DNA of 64,000 bases from Neonectria sp. B-13 (taxonomy: Eukaryota; Ascomycota; Sordariomycetes; Hypocreales; Nectriaceae), in the NCBI GenBank assembly GCA_002682825.1, contig NOKP01000017.1, positions 62,001 to 126,000 of the forward strand. Direction: 5' to 3'. Below are positions 10,934 through 22,903 of this stretch, piece by piece (positions within the stretch are counted from its first letter, which is position 1; each line of letters begins with the position of its first letter). Position numbers and translations under genes: made by a program. The notes under the pieces are model-generated. The model saw nothing but the letters and a program-made list of their open reading frames with translations, did no database searches and was not told where the DNA came from.

Positions 10934-13453
10934 ATGGCACGCTTCTCCCCTACCAACCCAACTGGACCCTATCCCATCAAGGGCATCGCCGTTGAGGATG
11001 GCGGTAAGAAATTCACTTCAGCATGGAGACGAGAGAATCTAATCATCCACTTAGAGGCCCCTGGAATCCGTCAGGAATTGCGAGAATTCAAGAAGAACGC
11101 AGACTTGTGGAACCTCTATTTGCTTGGGCTCTGGCAGTTTCAACTGGTTCCTATGAAGGACCAGCTGTCCTACTTCCAAATTGCTGGTGAGAACATGCCA
11201 ATGCCATGACCTAAGCAGAGATTGGAACTAAATCCATCCAGGCATTCATGGGCTCCCATACCAGACATGGCCACTAAATGACCATACTCTGGAGAAGATG
11301 AAGCAGGAAGACGCTGGGTTCTGTACTCATTCTTCCATTTTGTTTCTCACCTGGCATCGGCCGTACTTGGCCCTCTTTGAGGTAGGTCTCTGGCATTCCA
11401 AACGCCCAGCCAATCGATCCTCACGCTTGTCAGTCTGTCCTCCACGAAGCCATATCTTTTGTGGCAAACCAGTTTACCGAGAACGAAGGCCAAGAGAAGT
11501 ACTTGGCGGCCGCCAAGACATTCCGGATGCCATTCTGGGGTATGTGATCCTTCCGATGCACTATTCAACACATCAGGTCGTTCGCTAATACCCTGTTTGT
11601 AGACTGGGCTCGTCCAGATCTTCCAGTGTTCCCTGATGAGGCAACCGACTCGAACGTGGTCCGAGTTGTTATGCCGGAAGAATTGAGAGAGACCATGGGC
11701 CTAGAGAAGGAAGCAGATGGATCTGTCGAAATTCCCAACCCATTGTATGCGTACAAGTTTCAGGATGAGGCTGCGGAGATTTTCAAGGTGAGCAAAAGAA
11801 TCTCCTTGGGTGGCTGACGATTATAAAGCCTTACCGTCTTAATTATTATGCTAATCTAGACGCATCGCAGATTCAAGACTTGCCAACAACAACTCGCTAT
11901 CACTCGGTCGGTGTCTTGACAGAACAATCACCCGCGGAGCAAAAGAAGGCTCTGCTCCAGAGTATCACTCCCTATACTCGGGATGTTAACCAACAGTTGC
12001 CCGTCGAGGGTAACCTTCGCGAGAGAGTGGTGTATCTAATCAAATCTTACGAAATCTTCGACCAAGTGAGCCACAACCAGTGGGACCCGACGCGCGTCCC
12101 AGAAGAAGATCAAAACGGTAGGCCGAGCAAGACCGACGGCCAGGGGTTCGGAAGTTTTGAAGATATTCACAACACTGTCCATGGGCTAGTCGGCGGTTTT
12201 GGTAGGGATAACCAAGATCGCCGTAGAACCGGACACATGAGCAGAGTCCCTATCTCCGCCTTTGACCCGATCTTTTGGTTGCATCACACGTGAGTATTGT
12301 TTGAAGTCGTGGCCAAACAGCATGCTAATTCTCCTTAAGGAATATCGATCGTATCGTCTCCATCTGGGAAGGCTTGCATGCTAACCCTAACAAGCCGGAG
12401 TCCTGGGTCACGACCAAGAAGTCAGAAGGTGGCTCGTGGGTCACGCGCGCAGGCAGCAATGAAGGCCTCAACACACCACTAGCACCATTTTATAAGGACA
12501 AAGACAACTTCTGGACCTCTAGTGAAGTCCGTGACACTGCAAAATTTGGCTATGCTTATCCAGAGACCAAATCCTGGAGTTTTGCAAACTCAGACGACTA
12601 TCACCAAGATATTGAACAAAAGCTTCGCGCCCTCTACCCATCGGGGTCGTTGGCAACCATGATCTCAGCCAGCAAAGCAGGAGATGGGCAACCGGAAGCC
12701 ATACTGAGGAAGCGGGCAAAGAAGCTTGCACGGATCACGGCAGTTGAAAATCCCTCTACCGCAATCACTGCACTTTCTCTTGCTCAGGCAGTATCACCCA
12801 ACACAGAGTCACAGTTGGCAACGGTTCTTCCGCCGTTAGATGTTCCTAATATTCAGGTTCCTGATGGCCGCTCACTAGCCCATTTAGCCAAGGACGATAC
12901 CTATTTGGAATGGCTTGTCAACATCAAGGCGGTAAAGCACACACTGGGGGGCGAATACCTCGTACATGTCTTCTTGGGCCGTGTGCCACCGGAAGAGTCA
13001 ACCATTCTCTACGCTGTGTCGCCATACCACATTGGAACCTTCTCTCCTCTAGGCCAGTCCGAGGACACTGCATGCGGCAAGTGTCAACGTGACCAGACGG
13101 CTGGTACCGAGATTACTGGCCAGATCCCGCTCACCATCGCGCTGGCTGAGCGCTACTTTGCGGGCGAACTGGACAGCCTTCTGGAACAAGACGTCGTCAA
13201 GTACCTCCAGGCGAACCTACACTGGGAAGTCGTCGATAGGGAGGGTCAGAGACTCCAGAGCCAGAGAGACATGGTTGAAGGCTTGCTTGTTGGTGTTGTG
13301 AGTAACAAGGTTACGCTCCCTAAGAACAGGTACGAGATTCCTCGCTACTCGTCAGCTGTCACGGTATACCCCGACATTACTACGAAGCAAGATGGAAGTT
13401 CTGGTCGTGGAGAGGGAACTGGAGTTACCGAGGACAACAAGTATTTCTGTTAG
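10934..13453 (+). CDS. Tyrosinase (type 3 copper phenol oxidase)
   Basis: Six exons (10934-11186, 11242-11381, 11434-11539, 11603-11787, 11871-12289, 12340-13453) give 738 aa. CuA site: HGLPY (about residue 87), the CTH motif with the likely Cys-His thioether (112-114) and WHRPYL (123). CuB site: IHNTVHG (328, 332) and WLHHTNIDR (366-367). The enzyme family oxidises monophenols to o-quinones for melanin-type pigments. The long C-terminal part (after about 400) contains a CGKC pair and is expected to include the lid that keeps fungal proenzymes latent, with the C-terminal domain removed on activation. At 738 aa it is longer than the roughly 540-620 aa of well-known Aspergillus tyrosinases. No signal peptide, so intracellular. 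The start ATACATGG-type context at 10934 follows a TATA box and a long 5' UTR-like pyrimidine tract. Confidence 0.93.
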
Positions 13454-14083
13454 CTTTCGAAAACGTTTTATCTTTTAATTCAAGTATGTGTTGTTGGATT
13501 TTCCCAGCTAAATGTGATACCCCTTGCGGCTGTAGTACAACAAGATGCATTCTGTCCTCTTTCCTTAACTCACGCTTGATTGTACTGCTTTCTCCAATGC
13601 TAGGCTCCTCAGTATTTGTTGCGGCATTCTTTCAGTAGGGCTAGACAATAGGGTGCTGCGCTCTTTATTCCAGGACAATCTGGTTTTGGTGTAGGTCTTT
13701 GAATTTTCTTGTCCTGATAGAGGCTTGATACTATTCAGTCTCTAAGTTGGATTGAAATAATCGGTCGCTCCAACTTTGTTGTGGTGGCCTTGCGAGTTTC
13801 CAATCTTGACAGCCTTTCAACTTTACCAACCTCTCCACTAGTTACCCTGGTATATCTCCATAATTTGGGCGCAGCAGCCACTTTGGCTCGTCTATCCCAA
13901 AAACTCAATCGCACTCATTTCATATCAGGGGATGGTTCCATAAGTGCAACCAGCAACATCGGCGATTCATCCACTGCCACTGGTACCACTATCTTCCCTG
14001 TTCAACGAGCCAGCTCTCATGCCACTCGGCGTCTCTACAACAAAACAACAGCGGGCGGCAAGACCGTTGAACTGTAACTAGAT
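13454..14083. other. Intergenic between tyrosinase and F-box pseudogene
   Basis: A 98-codon frame at 13781 has no family features and is not supported. The first part is the tyrosinase 3' flank. Confidence 0.5.
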
Positions 14084-17000
14084 ATGCGTTATTATTGCAT
14101 CTTGTGCGGGGTTCTCCTCGTTCCTCACCCTGGGCCATTCCCTGTAGTCCCTGGGACGCGACTCGACTGGCAACGTGAGATCCGGGCAGGTAAGCGAACC
14201 GGCGAGCCATGTGGAGGTCGCTGCTAACATGTTCCCAGTCAGGTCTGAGCGAGGGCGATGCTCACCGTCTCTCACCGGGCTCGGTTTCTTTAATTCCACA
14301 ACCTTCGTGGCTAGTAGCAACGCGGATGAATCTTATGCGGACGACTCACAGCATAACCTGGAACAACATTATCTATACTACTCATCCCCCATCGAGTCCT
14401 GGACATTCCCATTCCACGAAGCCTGCTAGAAGATCCTGCTCGAACAGGTTGCGCTGCTGACAATTCACCAGGAGCCTCAGCGAATCGCAGAGCTTCTGTT
14501 CGACCTTGTCTTCTGCCTTCCGTGTGATCGTTACCATTTCCCTTTCTTGCTCATGACTTTGGCGGTGCTTCGCAATCCTGGAAGTTGTTTACAGATCTCC
14601 CTAAGTCGTGGGTTTTTCTACTAGCCGATCCCAACGCGCCCAGCCTCATCCCTTCTGCCGCAACATCACATGCCATCGCCGACTGTTTTCTAGCAACTCT
14701 GGAAGTTTCTGCAGACTGCTTCTCTTGCCTACCACTTGAAGTGAACCAGCTCATCCTCATATTTCTACAATCGTCAGATCTCTGCAACCTTAGACTTTCA
14801 TCTAAGAGAATTGCAAGTCTTACCAAACCAAAAGATCTTCCCCAATCGTTCTGGGCGAGCCGGTTCATGGCAGATAAGGAGATGGCCTTCTTCCCTCTAG
14901 ATTTCGAACCTACCTCATCATTGAACTTGAGAACCGACTGTCGAGGACTGTATTTCAATATCAAACATTCCTTGCGTGATAGGACTGAAACTGGTCATGT
15001 TCGCAATCGGCGTCGAGTATGGCAAAGTCTTGGCCACCTGACTCAGTGCCTAATTCCACTTCTCAATCAGAAGCTAAATCTACAACGTGACTTTGATATT
15101 GAGCTATCTTCACGGGGATACAAACTTAGTCAGCTAGTTCGAGGACTTGTTCGGCAAGATGATTCGATGTATAACGGAATGGGAATGCGCTTGTTCAGAA
15201 CGCAGTGCCTTCTTTTCTGCTCTACAGGCTCTGAGGCCAAGTCGATCCAGATTTTAGTATCTTCTCTAACCTTCAACTGTACTAACTACATCTGCGGGAT
15301 GCGAGTTTTCCAGAACGGGATAGAACTATCTTGTGCTGGCCTCACTATTCCTCGTTCAGAGATACATATTTCTATGATGCCACAGGACCGACTACGAGGC
15401 ATTCAGGTTGCGAGTTCTATCTGTGGTATCGTTGGCCTTGGCTTTAGGCTTGAGAATGCGGTCGGCTATATTTCCTGGAAAACCGCTGGTATAGTCGACA
15501 AACTCCCCGATGGCGTTGGAATCGCCACGTTGGAGCCACGAGCTGGATATCAAGTGTCTGGAGCGATGATTGGCCTCGATGTAAGTTTTCCTTAATTCTT
15601 ATACTGGAATTTTCCTTCCAGAGTGTCCACTTAGGCATGTAAATTCGTGTCAATCCAGCTTTTAGAAAGTCAACTTGACCCGATCACCCTAGAAAGCAGT
15701 CCAACCAACATGGTACCTTCCATGCCTTGGTTCTGGCATCCAAATGAGCCTGATTCTGGGGAGAATAAACTGATCTCAGTTTGCCCGCCCGAACAGCAGC
15801 AAACTGTGCTTGAGCCGACCTTCGTGCTCAACATGGATTTTGGGGGTCCTGATGGAACGCAGCTGTCCCGCCTCAATCGAGTTGCGGCCTTCCGTGATGA
15901 TTGCTACGGATCTTTCAGAGGGTTTGCTTTCTTCTACGCGGATGGAAACAAAAAGATGTTCGGTACGAGGGACATTATTGATATTGCGAGCAAACGGTGG
16001 ACTTGCATAGAGCAGTCTTTTGCCGTGGATGGCCCTGGAGGAGAGAGAATCATCGATTTGGATGTCAAGCGAGGGGAAGCAGCTCGGGGCACCTGTTTAC
16101 AAGTTGTCAAGGTGCGTTGCATTACATGGAGAGATGACAATTGGATGGTGCGACCTAACGTGCTCTTCTATTTATAGATGGTCACAAGTCATGGCCGGGT
16201 CTTGGAGCTTCGACGTTGGGGCCGCAACTCAAACGCCTCCAAATCAGACAACGAGCGCGGCCTTACCCCACCTGAGGGGGAGATCATCACGGGAATACTT
16301 GCGACAGTCCAGGTGAGAAGATTCTACCGCTCATGGTACATAAGTGACTAACAAACACACCACAGCTCTCCACTGGGTCTCTTCAATCGTTAGGGATACG
16401 CTGTCTGGCTGATGTGCCGGGTAGAAACATCATCTCCCCACCAAAGCCTCCGAATTTGTGCGTGCAAGACTCACGCAGCTTTCCCATTGATCGAGTTCAC
16501 TTGAAGAAAGCCCCTCAGGTTCTTCAGAATTCCAGTAGCTGTTTAACGTCTGTCACGCTGGCTAACGTCAGACGTGTCGGGATCTCAACTGGCATTCCCG
16601 CTCGAACACGTGGCGCTGACCATATTTCCGGGCTCTGCTTTGAGTATTGGGATTCAAATGTTCCTATATACATTGGTCAGTGGTTCCATGAGGTTAGCCA
16701 TCTGGAACTTGAGCCTGGTGAGAGAATTACTGCCTTCACACTTTGGCAGACCCAAGAGAGTCGCCCAGCCAATACCCAACGGGAAAATAGCGGTAGGATT
16801 ACTGGAATTCGGATCGATAAGACGGGAATCGAGAAGAAAGAATCAAAGCTTTACCTAGGAAACAAGAACGATATGCTTGTGTATTCGTTCGCCGAAAACC
16901 CTTACGAGGAGCTGGTGAGGAATCATAGGTTTCTATGCTTTGAGAAAGGTCCTAACAGTATAATAGGAGGGCCTTGTCTGGGGTTTCAGTCACGATTGTG

Positions 17001-17687
17001 ACTATATATACGTTCTTACCCGGCCGCCCAAGTCTCATTTGGAAACTGTGCTTGTGCTACATAATATGATGGATTTCTGGCCGAACAGCCGCTTCCCAGA
17101 CAAGCTGTTCTGGCAGGTCCAGGATCATGAGGCCAACTGGCTATCTGTTTCGCAGATCCATGCTATCTTCAGTGAGCACAAAGGATTGTCAGGCTTCTTA
17201 TTTGAATATGGGAGCGGCCAAGCCTACAGACACGCTGGGCACATTGAAGGGGTGGCCGCTTCAATGAGTCTAAATGACAGCGAACGCGTAACCCGCATGG
17301 ACGTCTTGATGGGATCAAGCATAGATGAGGTGATTGTAAGTTTTCTGCCTGGTCTTGTTTAACAAGCGTTGGCCAATAAAAACGAATCCAAAGCTGAGAC
17401 GCTAGCAGTTCTACACAAGCGCGAACAGAGTATGCTCTCTCGCAGCCTCTTCCTCGAACTCTGAGCCACAAGGCCGATCGAGTTCTGATTTCGATATCTT
17501 CATGTTTGAAGGTCTTCCTAGGTCTAAGACGGATGACATATCAACTTCAAGGGGGACACCGGCTGAGCTGTCGCGTACAGCTGACGGTGAGAACTGCGTT
17601 GGTATTTGGGTCACTATGAGGATATTTCCCCGGGCTATGAACAATGTGGAGGCCGCCGGACCCATCTTTACTAAGAGATCAGAATAA
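14084..17687 (+). pseudogene. F-box protein of the expanded Aspergillus/Penicillium type, inactivated by three lesions
   Basis: Reading begins at ATG 14084 with a YCILCG zinc-type pair; intron 14190-14238 joins WQREIRA to VRSERG. An F-box is visible (LPLEVNQLILIF...LCNLRLSSKRI), followed by the FWASRFMADKEM block that usually follows it in this family. Later introns 15581-15658, 16112-16177, 16313-16365 and 17336-17408 keep frame. Lesions: TAG at 14427-14429 in the context FHEAC-stop-KILLEQ, where TGG (Trp) to TAG is a one-base change; a one-base loss just before 14552 (the frame shifts to HDFGGASQSW); and a one-base gain near 16974 (the frame shifts to LVWGFSHD). Intact members are presumed substrate adaptors of SCF ubiquitin ligases. 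Three independent breaks make a sequencing error unlikely to explain all. The last exon (17409-17687) is the least certain. Confidence 0.75.
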
Positions 17688-18191
17688 CCAAGGAAGAAGT
17701 AGCTGAATATCCAATTCCAGATGATTTTAACTCTGTTTCCTATTAAGCTTAGCTGCACTCAGTCTGGTATGAAAGTGTTCTAATTGAAGCTAGGATAAGT
17801 CTTATTAAAATCTTAGAATTGTGTAGTTGTTTTAGACCTGGGCATATAGAGTTAACAATCAACTGGGTAAGATATTAAGACTAATAAGTTCAATATGAGG
17901 TAAGGTTAATATGAATTTGTTTAATGTTCATTAATATTAATCAATACCAGCTTCTTATTGAAAACGAGGCAACAGTGGATTTTAAAGATATACTGTTTAG
18001 ACTTGATGCTGGCGGCCTGGGTCGCAAGAAGGGACATACAGACTTCGCTGAATGGTTTGAGGGTCTGGTAAAGGCCTGACGCAACTGCGGAGCTCATTAG
18101 TGCGGCCAGTGGTGAGTACAAGGCACCAATCTGCTATCAAAAGGCTCTAATACACATGCGTTACAATCTTTCCCTCCATACAACAGAATGA
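17688..18191. other. Intergenic, A/T-rich
   Basis: 17760-17960 is rich in A/T and lacks frames. It lies between the converging ends of the F-box pseudogene and the SRPK-like gene. Confidence 0.55.
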
Positions 18192-19497
18192 TCATTCAGA
18201 AGCCTTGCTAAGATCGGGCAACGCCCAGTCCCTCATCCACGCTGTTTCCAATACTTGTTTAGCAGTGGCCCGATCACCAGGTCTGAACGCGAGCATCCAC
18301 TGCATCATCGCAAAGAAAGCATCTTTTTCCTCGGCATCGAGTGTCTCCATGTCCTTCCTGCACCGAGGGTCCTCAATACTATCCTCAAAGCGTTCATTCC
18401 ATGTCCACATAGATCGACCATGTATGGGCTCACCAGCTTCGGTGAATTTCTCCGATCGCGCATCCCATCTCTCCCACCAGTCTGGTGGAAGTCTACCAAG
18501 CGCATCGACCTGCTCGCAGGTGATGACGTCTTGATTCGCTATCAGGTGGTCGAACAACGATTTATGGCCGAGAATGGCCCATATCGTGCAACCGAGGCTC
18601 CATATATCAGACGCAAAGGAGAGGGGCGTCATCGGCTCAAAGCAAGTTTCTGGTGGTCGGATTTCTAGTGGTGTGTAGGACTTGAGCCTCGATTCTTCAG
18701 ACGGGCGAAACGCTGCCCCAAAGCCTGCAAGCATGAGCTTTGCATCGCAGAGGGATATATCCTCACTCGGCTCGCCAAGCCATATAGGCGATACGGCGTG
18801 TGAAGGCACATTTGGCGAAAGCGGTTCTCCGTCTAGCCGGATCAAAGGCTTAGGTTCGGGTGCCCCGAACTTGTCGTACAACTGCTCTTCGGAGAGAGCG
18901 TCAAGACGCGGTGGCAAATGCAGGAAAATGTTGCCCAGACGAAGGTCTGGTAGAAGAGTTGTCAGAATACAATCTTCAATGGCTGCGAGAGCGCTTACCT
19001 CCGTGGACATATCCCAGGTCATGGATTCGTGCGACAGCAATGGCAAGCTGAGCAGCAAGAGCTCGGGCAACTTGAAGCTGAAATAAGCAGGAACTGGACG
19101 CATCTTTGGTATCAGCAAGGCTACATCTTGCCGGGTTTGTTACGAGACATCGATGCGTCCCGTTGGGTCCATGGAGGCTGAAATTTTCAATAACAGCAGG
19201 TAGCAAAGGCTTCTCACGGCCCTTGTATTCGGGAGCGGGATCATTGATGCGAGATAAGACGTCCATCTCGTTTTGGTGTGGGTTTGAGGTACCCACTTTG
19301 ACGGCAGCATATGATGATAGCTGCCTGTCCCGAGCTAGCCAAGTAGTCGAGGATGGCCCATGACCGAGCTTGTGCACTATACGATACCTATCGTGAAGGT
19401 AGTCGCCGATCTGTACAGGGTGGTAACCCCCAGGCTGGTAATACTCCAGTCTTTCGACCCCGGTGATGGGTTCGTAGACAAAGCGCGACGTCGACAT
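18192..19497 (-). CDS. SRPK-like protein kinase lacking the DFG aspartate (predicted pseudokinase)
   Basis: Two exons (18999-19497, 18192-18946; intron 18947-18998, 52 nt) give 417 aa. The intron rebuilds the catalytic loop YVHGDLRLGN (HGD in place of HRD, common in fungal SRPK-like kinases). G-loop LGHGPSSTTW is at residues 44-53, Lys67 is the VAIK-type lysine in AAVKVG, and RPPE replaces APE. The N-terminus VERLEYYQPGGYHPVQIGD is diagnostic for the fungal SRPK-like family. The magnesium-binding DFG is AGFG (residues 240-243; codon GGC at 18723-18725), a one-base change from GAC. This predicts poor or no catalysis, so a scaffold or decoy role, or recent loss of function. The chosen start is the Met of MSTSRF; an upstream in-frame Met at 19584 would add 29 residues. 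Confidence 0.85.
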
Positions 19498-19968
19498 GAT
19501 CGTACAACGAACAATCGGCAAAAGGCGAGGCACGATTTGACGATGCTGTGAGCGAAATGGATAGGGAGAGAGGCGATTCATCACGATGCTATAGAGTAAT
19601 GACCGCGTTCGTGGGCGGGTCGGAAGCTGAAAAGGTGAGCGTCATGTCTCTCCACCCCGCATTATTTAGAAAGGCGAGGCACCTTCATCACGTGTACTGC
19701 AACTTAATTTGGCGTTGAAGGCTGTTGCCACCAAGCTTATTCGTCGTCCCTTAGGTTATAATTGTTTGGCATGTCGATAGATTAATGACCGATGATAGGT
19801 AGGGACTTTAAGTGCCGTCATCTCCCACCTGGATATCGAAGCAATAACATAGAGCTCTCAGAAAAGGCTAGCAGAAATATTAAGGGCATCTCTAAACACG
19901 GTTTGAGACACATGTAATTACACAGAACAAGCACACTACTTACTACAATATTCTGTACGGAAGCCAAC
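19498..19968. other. Promoter region of the SRPK-like gene
   Basis: No independent gene seen. An in-frame upstream Met for the kinase lies at 19584. Confidence 0.45.
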
Positions 19969-20240
19969 TCACAGCCCCTTCAGTTTAGTCGCCGGCGGAT
20001 TGCTCCCACCAAGCTCAACCCAGGCCTCCGTCACCCTCGTCAAGTTCAACACGAGATTTGTATGCCGCCCATTCTCGGTCTTCCAGTCCGCGAAGAGCCG
20101 CAGCGACTGCCGGACGTCAACCCTGGACTTCCCGCACTTCCGCCAGGACGGTCACCTCGATAGCTTGTCGCCCATACACCAACGTCGATTTGCCAGAACA
20201 CCTAAGGTCGCCGCTGAAGACCTCTGTGTTGCACTTGAAC
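19969..20240 (-). pseudogene. Unidentified coding remnant with one frameshift
   Basis: Two minus-strand frames read like one protein interrupted by a shift near 20110. The first runs YFSTPIQFKCNTEVFSGDLR and on to TVLAEVREVQG; the second runs from VDVRQSLRLFADWKTENG to a stop at 19969 after NPPATKLKGL. Base composition is more G/C-rich than its surroundings. I do not recognise the family. Confidence 0.35.
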
Positions 20241-20578
20241 TGTATAGGTGTGCTGAAGTATAAGAAAAGAAACAAGGCCGGGATAGCTTCTTAACTATAA
20301 TGATGCAGACGTCATCGTTTGGTGTGTATAACAAGCATAGTCTCCGGCCTTCTCGCTGCTTATGCATATTAGGGTAGGTTGATATAATTACCATTATGCA
20401 GGTTTAGAGGATATAGTGCAGGTTTGTTCAACCGAATTTGCATTCCATTGACATCAAGGGCTGATAGTTTATTACTGGCCACACAGAAGTCTATCAACGC
20501 ACAATGTCGTTCCACTCATGCAAAAACAGCATTTCAGGCACTCCATAGTCGCAGAGAGTAAGAAAGTCACTTTCCAAG
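20241..20578. other. Intergenic, nothing recognised
   Basis: Short frames only. Confidence 0.45.
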
Positions 20579-21912
20579 TCATCTCAGCATCTGGTAGAAG
20601 TGGCTCTGTGTATCATTTTGACCCGAAGGACCTACTACTGGGATTGAGGAGGCAACCTGACTACAACTTTGCTCAGGTTGTGGCAAAGATGAGTGGTCAG
20701 GGTACGTGGAAACGATGTCCAGCGGCGGTATCCCCCTGACTGTATGAGCTTTGAGGCCTGGTGTCTGGAGGGACCGGGTTCCGCGATCCTTTCGGGAATT
20801 TTCCCTTGTGCTTGACGCTTGACGTCGGAGCAGTGTTAAGCATGTCCAGATACTGCTCGCTCGAGGGCCTTTCGGGCACGCTTCACCTGCAGATGTTTTC
20901 TGAAAGAATGGTAAGGCGCTGAACATACAGCTCGCTAGTGACCATGCCTGGTCTGCTTCAGGAGAAGAGGGAAAAGTGCACAGATACCGTAACACGGAGG
21001 CAAGGGCATACCACTGCGTGTAGGTCACAAAGTGCCAAGCAAATTGCGCGGAGCTCTTGCCGTTAAGTAAAGAATAGCTATGTTCGAGCACATTACATGT
21101 AGTCAGGAAGGCTGGGCTTCTCAGGCCGCTGGGAGACCTTCCGGGACACTCTTTCTGTTGACGCACGTGCAGCTGCTCACGAACCTGTAACATGAACTCC
21201 ATCTTGGCGCTTGCCGTGGAGTAGTGAGTCCAGGTACATGTGTGCGAAATGGAGCGGTTCAACTGTGACCAGTACTTGCCCTCTATCCAGGCGCGATGGT
21301 CTTTAATCTTCTTCCTCTTCGCCGCGACGTCTGAAGTGACATCGACCGGATTGGTTGGCCTAGATCCCAAGACTTGGCCCAGAAGCTTAGCGGCCTCGAT
21401 TTGGACCAGCGAGAATGATGTCTGAGTCCATGAATCGGACTCTTGCGGTAATGTTTTCATGGTCGAGTAGAGCTGGTCGTCGTCGATATTCAGTGGCAGC
21501 CTCAGTCCCGCCTGATCGAGGCTCTCAATGTTGTGAGTTAAGCCGTGATCCCCAGCGGCTCGAGAATCAATTAGACAAAGGTGCCACCACGATATGAGCC
21601 GGATTTCAGTTTCAAATGGGCTCGAGTTCAAGAGAGCCCCATCGCGGTGGACGCCAATGGACTGTGCTAGTCGAATGGTGGTGCGGCTCAGGACCCAGAC
21701 ACCACGGCTGATATCATGAACTCGTAAGCACGTCTGAGGGTTAGCTAACAGACTGGGTGATTTGACATAGTAAAACAACAACTTACAACAAATATAGCTA
21801 TAGCTTGTAAGGATGTAACGTCAGGTGTAGTGAGAAGGTTCGCTTCTATAATGATCTGATTCAGACTAGTTTTGAACTGCTTCAAGAGTGCGTGGTCGGA
21901 ATGTGGAGTATC
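20579..21912 (-). pseudogene. Fungal transcription factor, middle-homology domain only, truncated and probably decayed
   Basis: The region reads as the fungal_trans middle-homology domain: LQAIAIFVTCLRVHD, then WVLSRTTIRLAQSIGVHRDG, then RLISWWHLCLIDSRAAGDHG. Intron 21734-21786 (53 nt) joins the first two blocks. An in-frame TAA at 21913-21915 ends the frame upstream, and no Zn2Cys6 motif is found in the next 300 bases, so the DNA-binding domain is missing. Near 20855-20862 a GCTC tandem duplication is present; the alternative frame after it (EQYLDMLNTAPTSS) looks more protein-like than the long frame, suggesting a frameshift in the C-terminal third. Its neighbour on the other side is half of an MFS carrier, so both may be relics of one dead cluster. 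Confidence 0.6.
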
Positions 21913-22147
21913 TTAAGCACTAGATCAACATTCTCTACGTAAACGGTCCATAGCTACAATGCAAGCTCTAGGACTGAGCGCAGCCGAGCTAGGTCTGTGA
22001 AAGCTCCTCCTTCGATAGGTAACACCCCGATAGTCAAGTTGAGGTCGTTGGGTGGACTTTGCGTCTTGTCGAAGCAAGCTTGTAGACCAGCAGGCTCTCG
22101 TAGCTCCTTCTACAGACTTATTAGAAGTTTTAACCATGTAGCAAATA

Positions 22148-22903
22148 TTGAGTTTTATACGTTACCATAGATTCATCTTGGAAAAGGTCCAACAGATTCG
22201 TGTTGTCGACGTAATGAACCCGGCTTCCATCTCTCAAAAGTGCCTCCCAAGGTTTCGTTTGAACTGGCCGTGGGCACCTTCGCCAGACTCGGCGCCATGC
22301 AACAAATCGCCGATGCTACTCGAGTTATTTCGAAACCCCAAGTACCTCATATTTCTCGCGTGGGGTTTACTAAGTAGCCTAGGATACGTGGCATTGTTGT
22401 TCAGTTTGTCAAGCTACGCTGTGGCGGTTGGGTTAACGCAACGCCAAGGCAGCATCGCCGACGCCCTGTTGAACGCCGGTCAAGCCTTTGGCCGCCTGCT
22501 TGTTGGAATACTTAGCGATTCGCTTGGTCGGATTGACGTTGCCATTGTGGCCACCGTATTTGCAGGTCTCTGCTGCCTCGTAATCTGGATCTTCGCTGAA
22601 TCGATAGGCGTCGTTCGCTTCTTCGCGGTGCTGGTTGAAACAGTAGCAGGAACTCCGTGGGCTACAGCAGCGCCCCTAGGAGCTGAAATCGTCGGGCTTT
22701 CGAACCTCTCAGGTGCTCTAGGCATCTTTTGGCTAACGCTGGCTCCGCCGACTGCTGTGGCTGAGGCGGTCGCGATGAGATTACGCGGCGACGACACGGA
22801 ACCTCGTCCGTATCTACGAGTACAAATCTTCATCGGTCTTATGTATGTAGGAGCCGCGCTCTGGCTACTTTTTTTGAGGGTGTTACCACCATCTAAGTCC
22901 TAG
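22148..22903 (+). pseudogene. C-terminal half of a monocarboxylate-type MFS transporter
   Basis: From about 22310 the frame matches the second six-helix bundle of fungal monocarboxylate-permease-like MFS proteins: a LFRNPKYLIFLAWG start, hydrophobic helices, GQAFGRLLVGILSDSLGR between helices, and an end LMYVGAALWLLFLRVL. The first six helices, normally about 200 residues, are absent, and upstream sequence (21913-22147) does not encode them. The first 50 codons look like unrelated sequence in frame by chance. Read as a truncated gene. Confidence 0.7.

Noticed and set aside
13781..14077. 98-codon plus-strand frame
   Set aside because: Starts without a promoter-like context and shows no recognisable features; it lies in the 5' flank of the F-box pseudogene.
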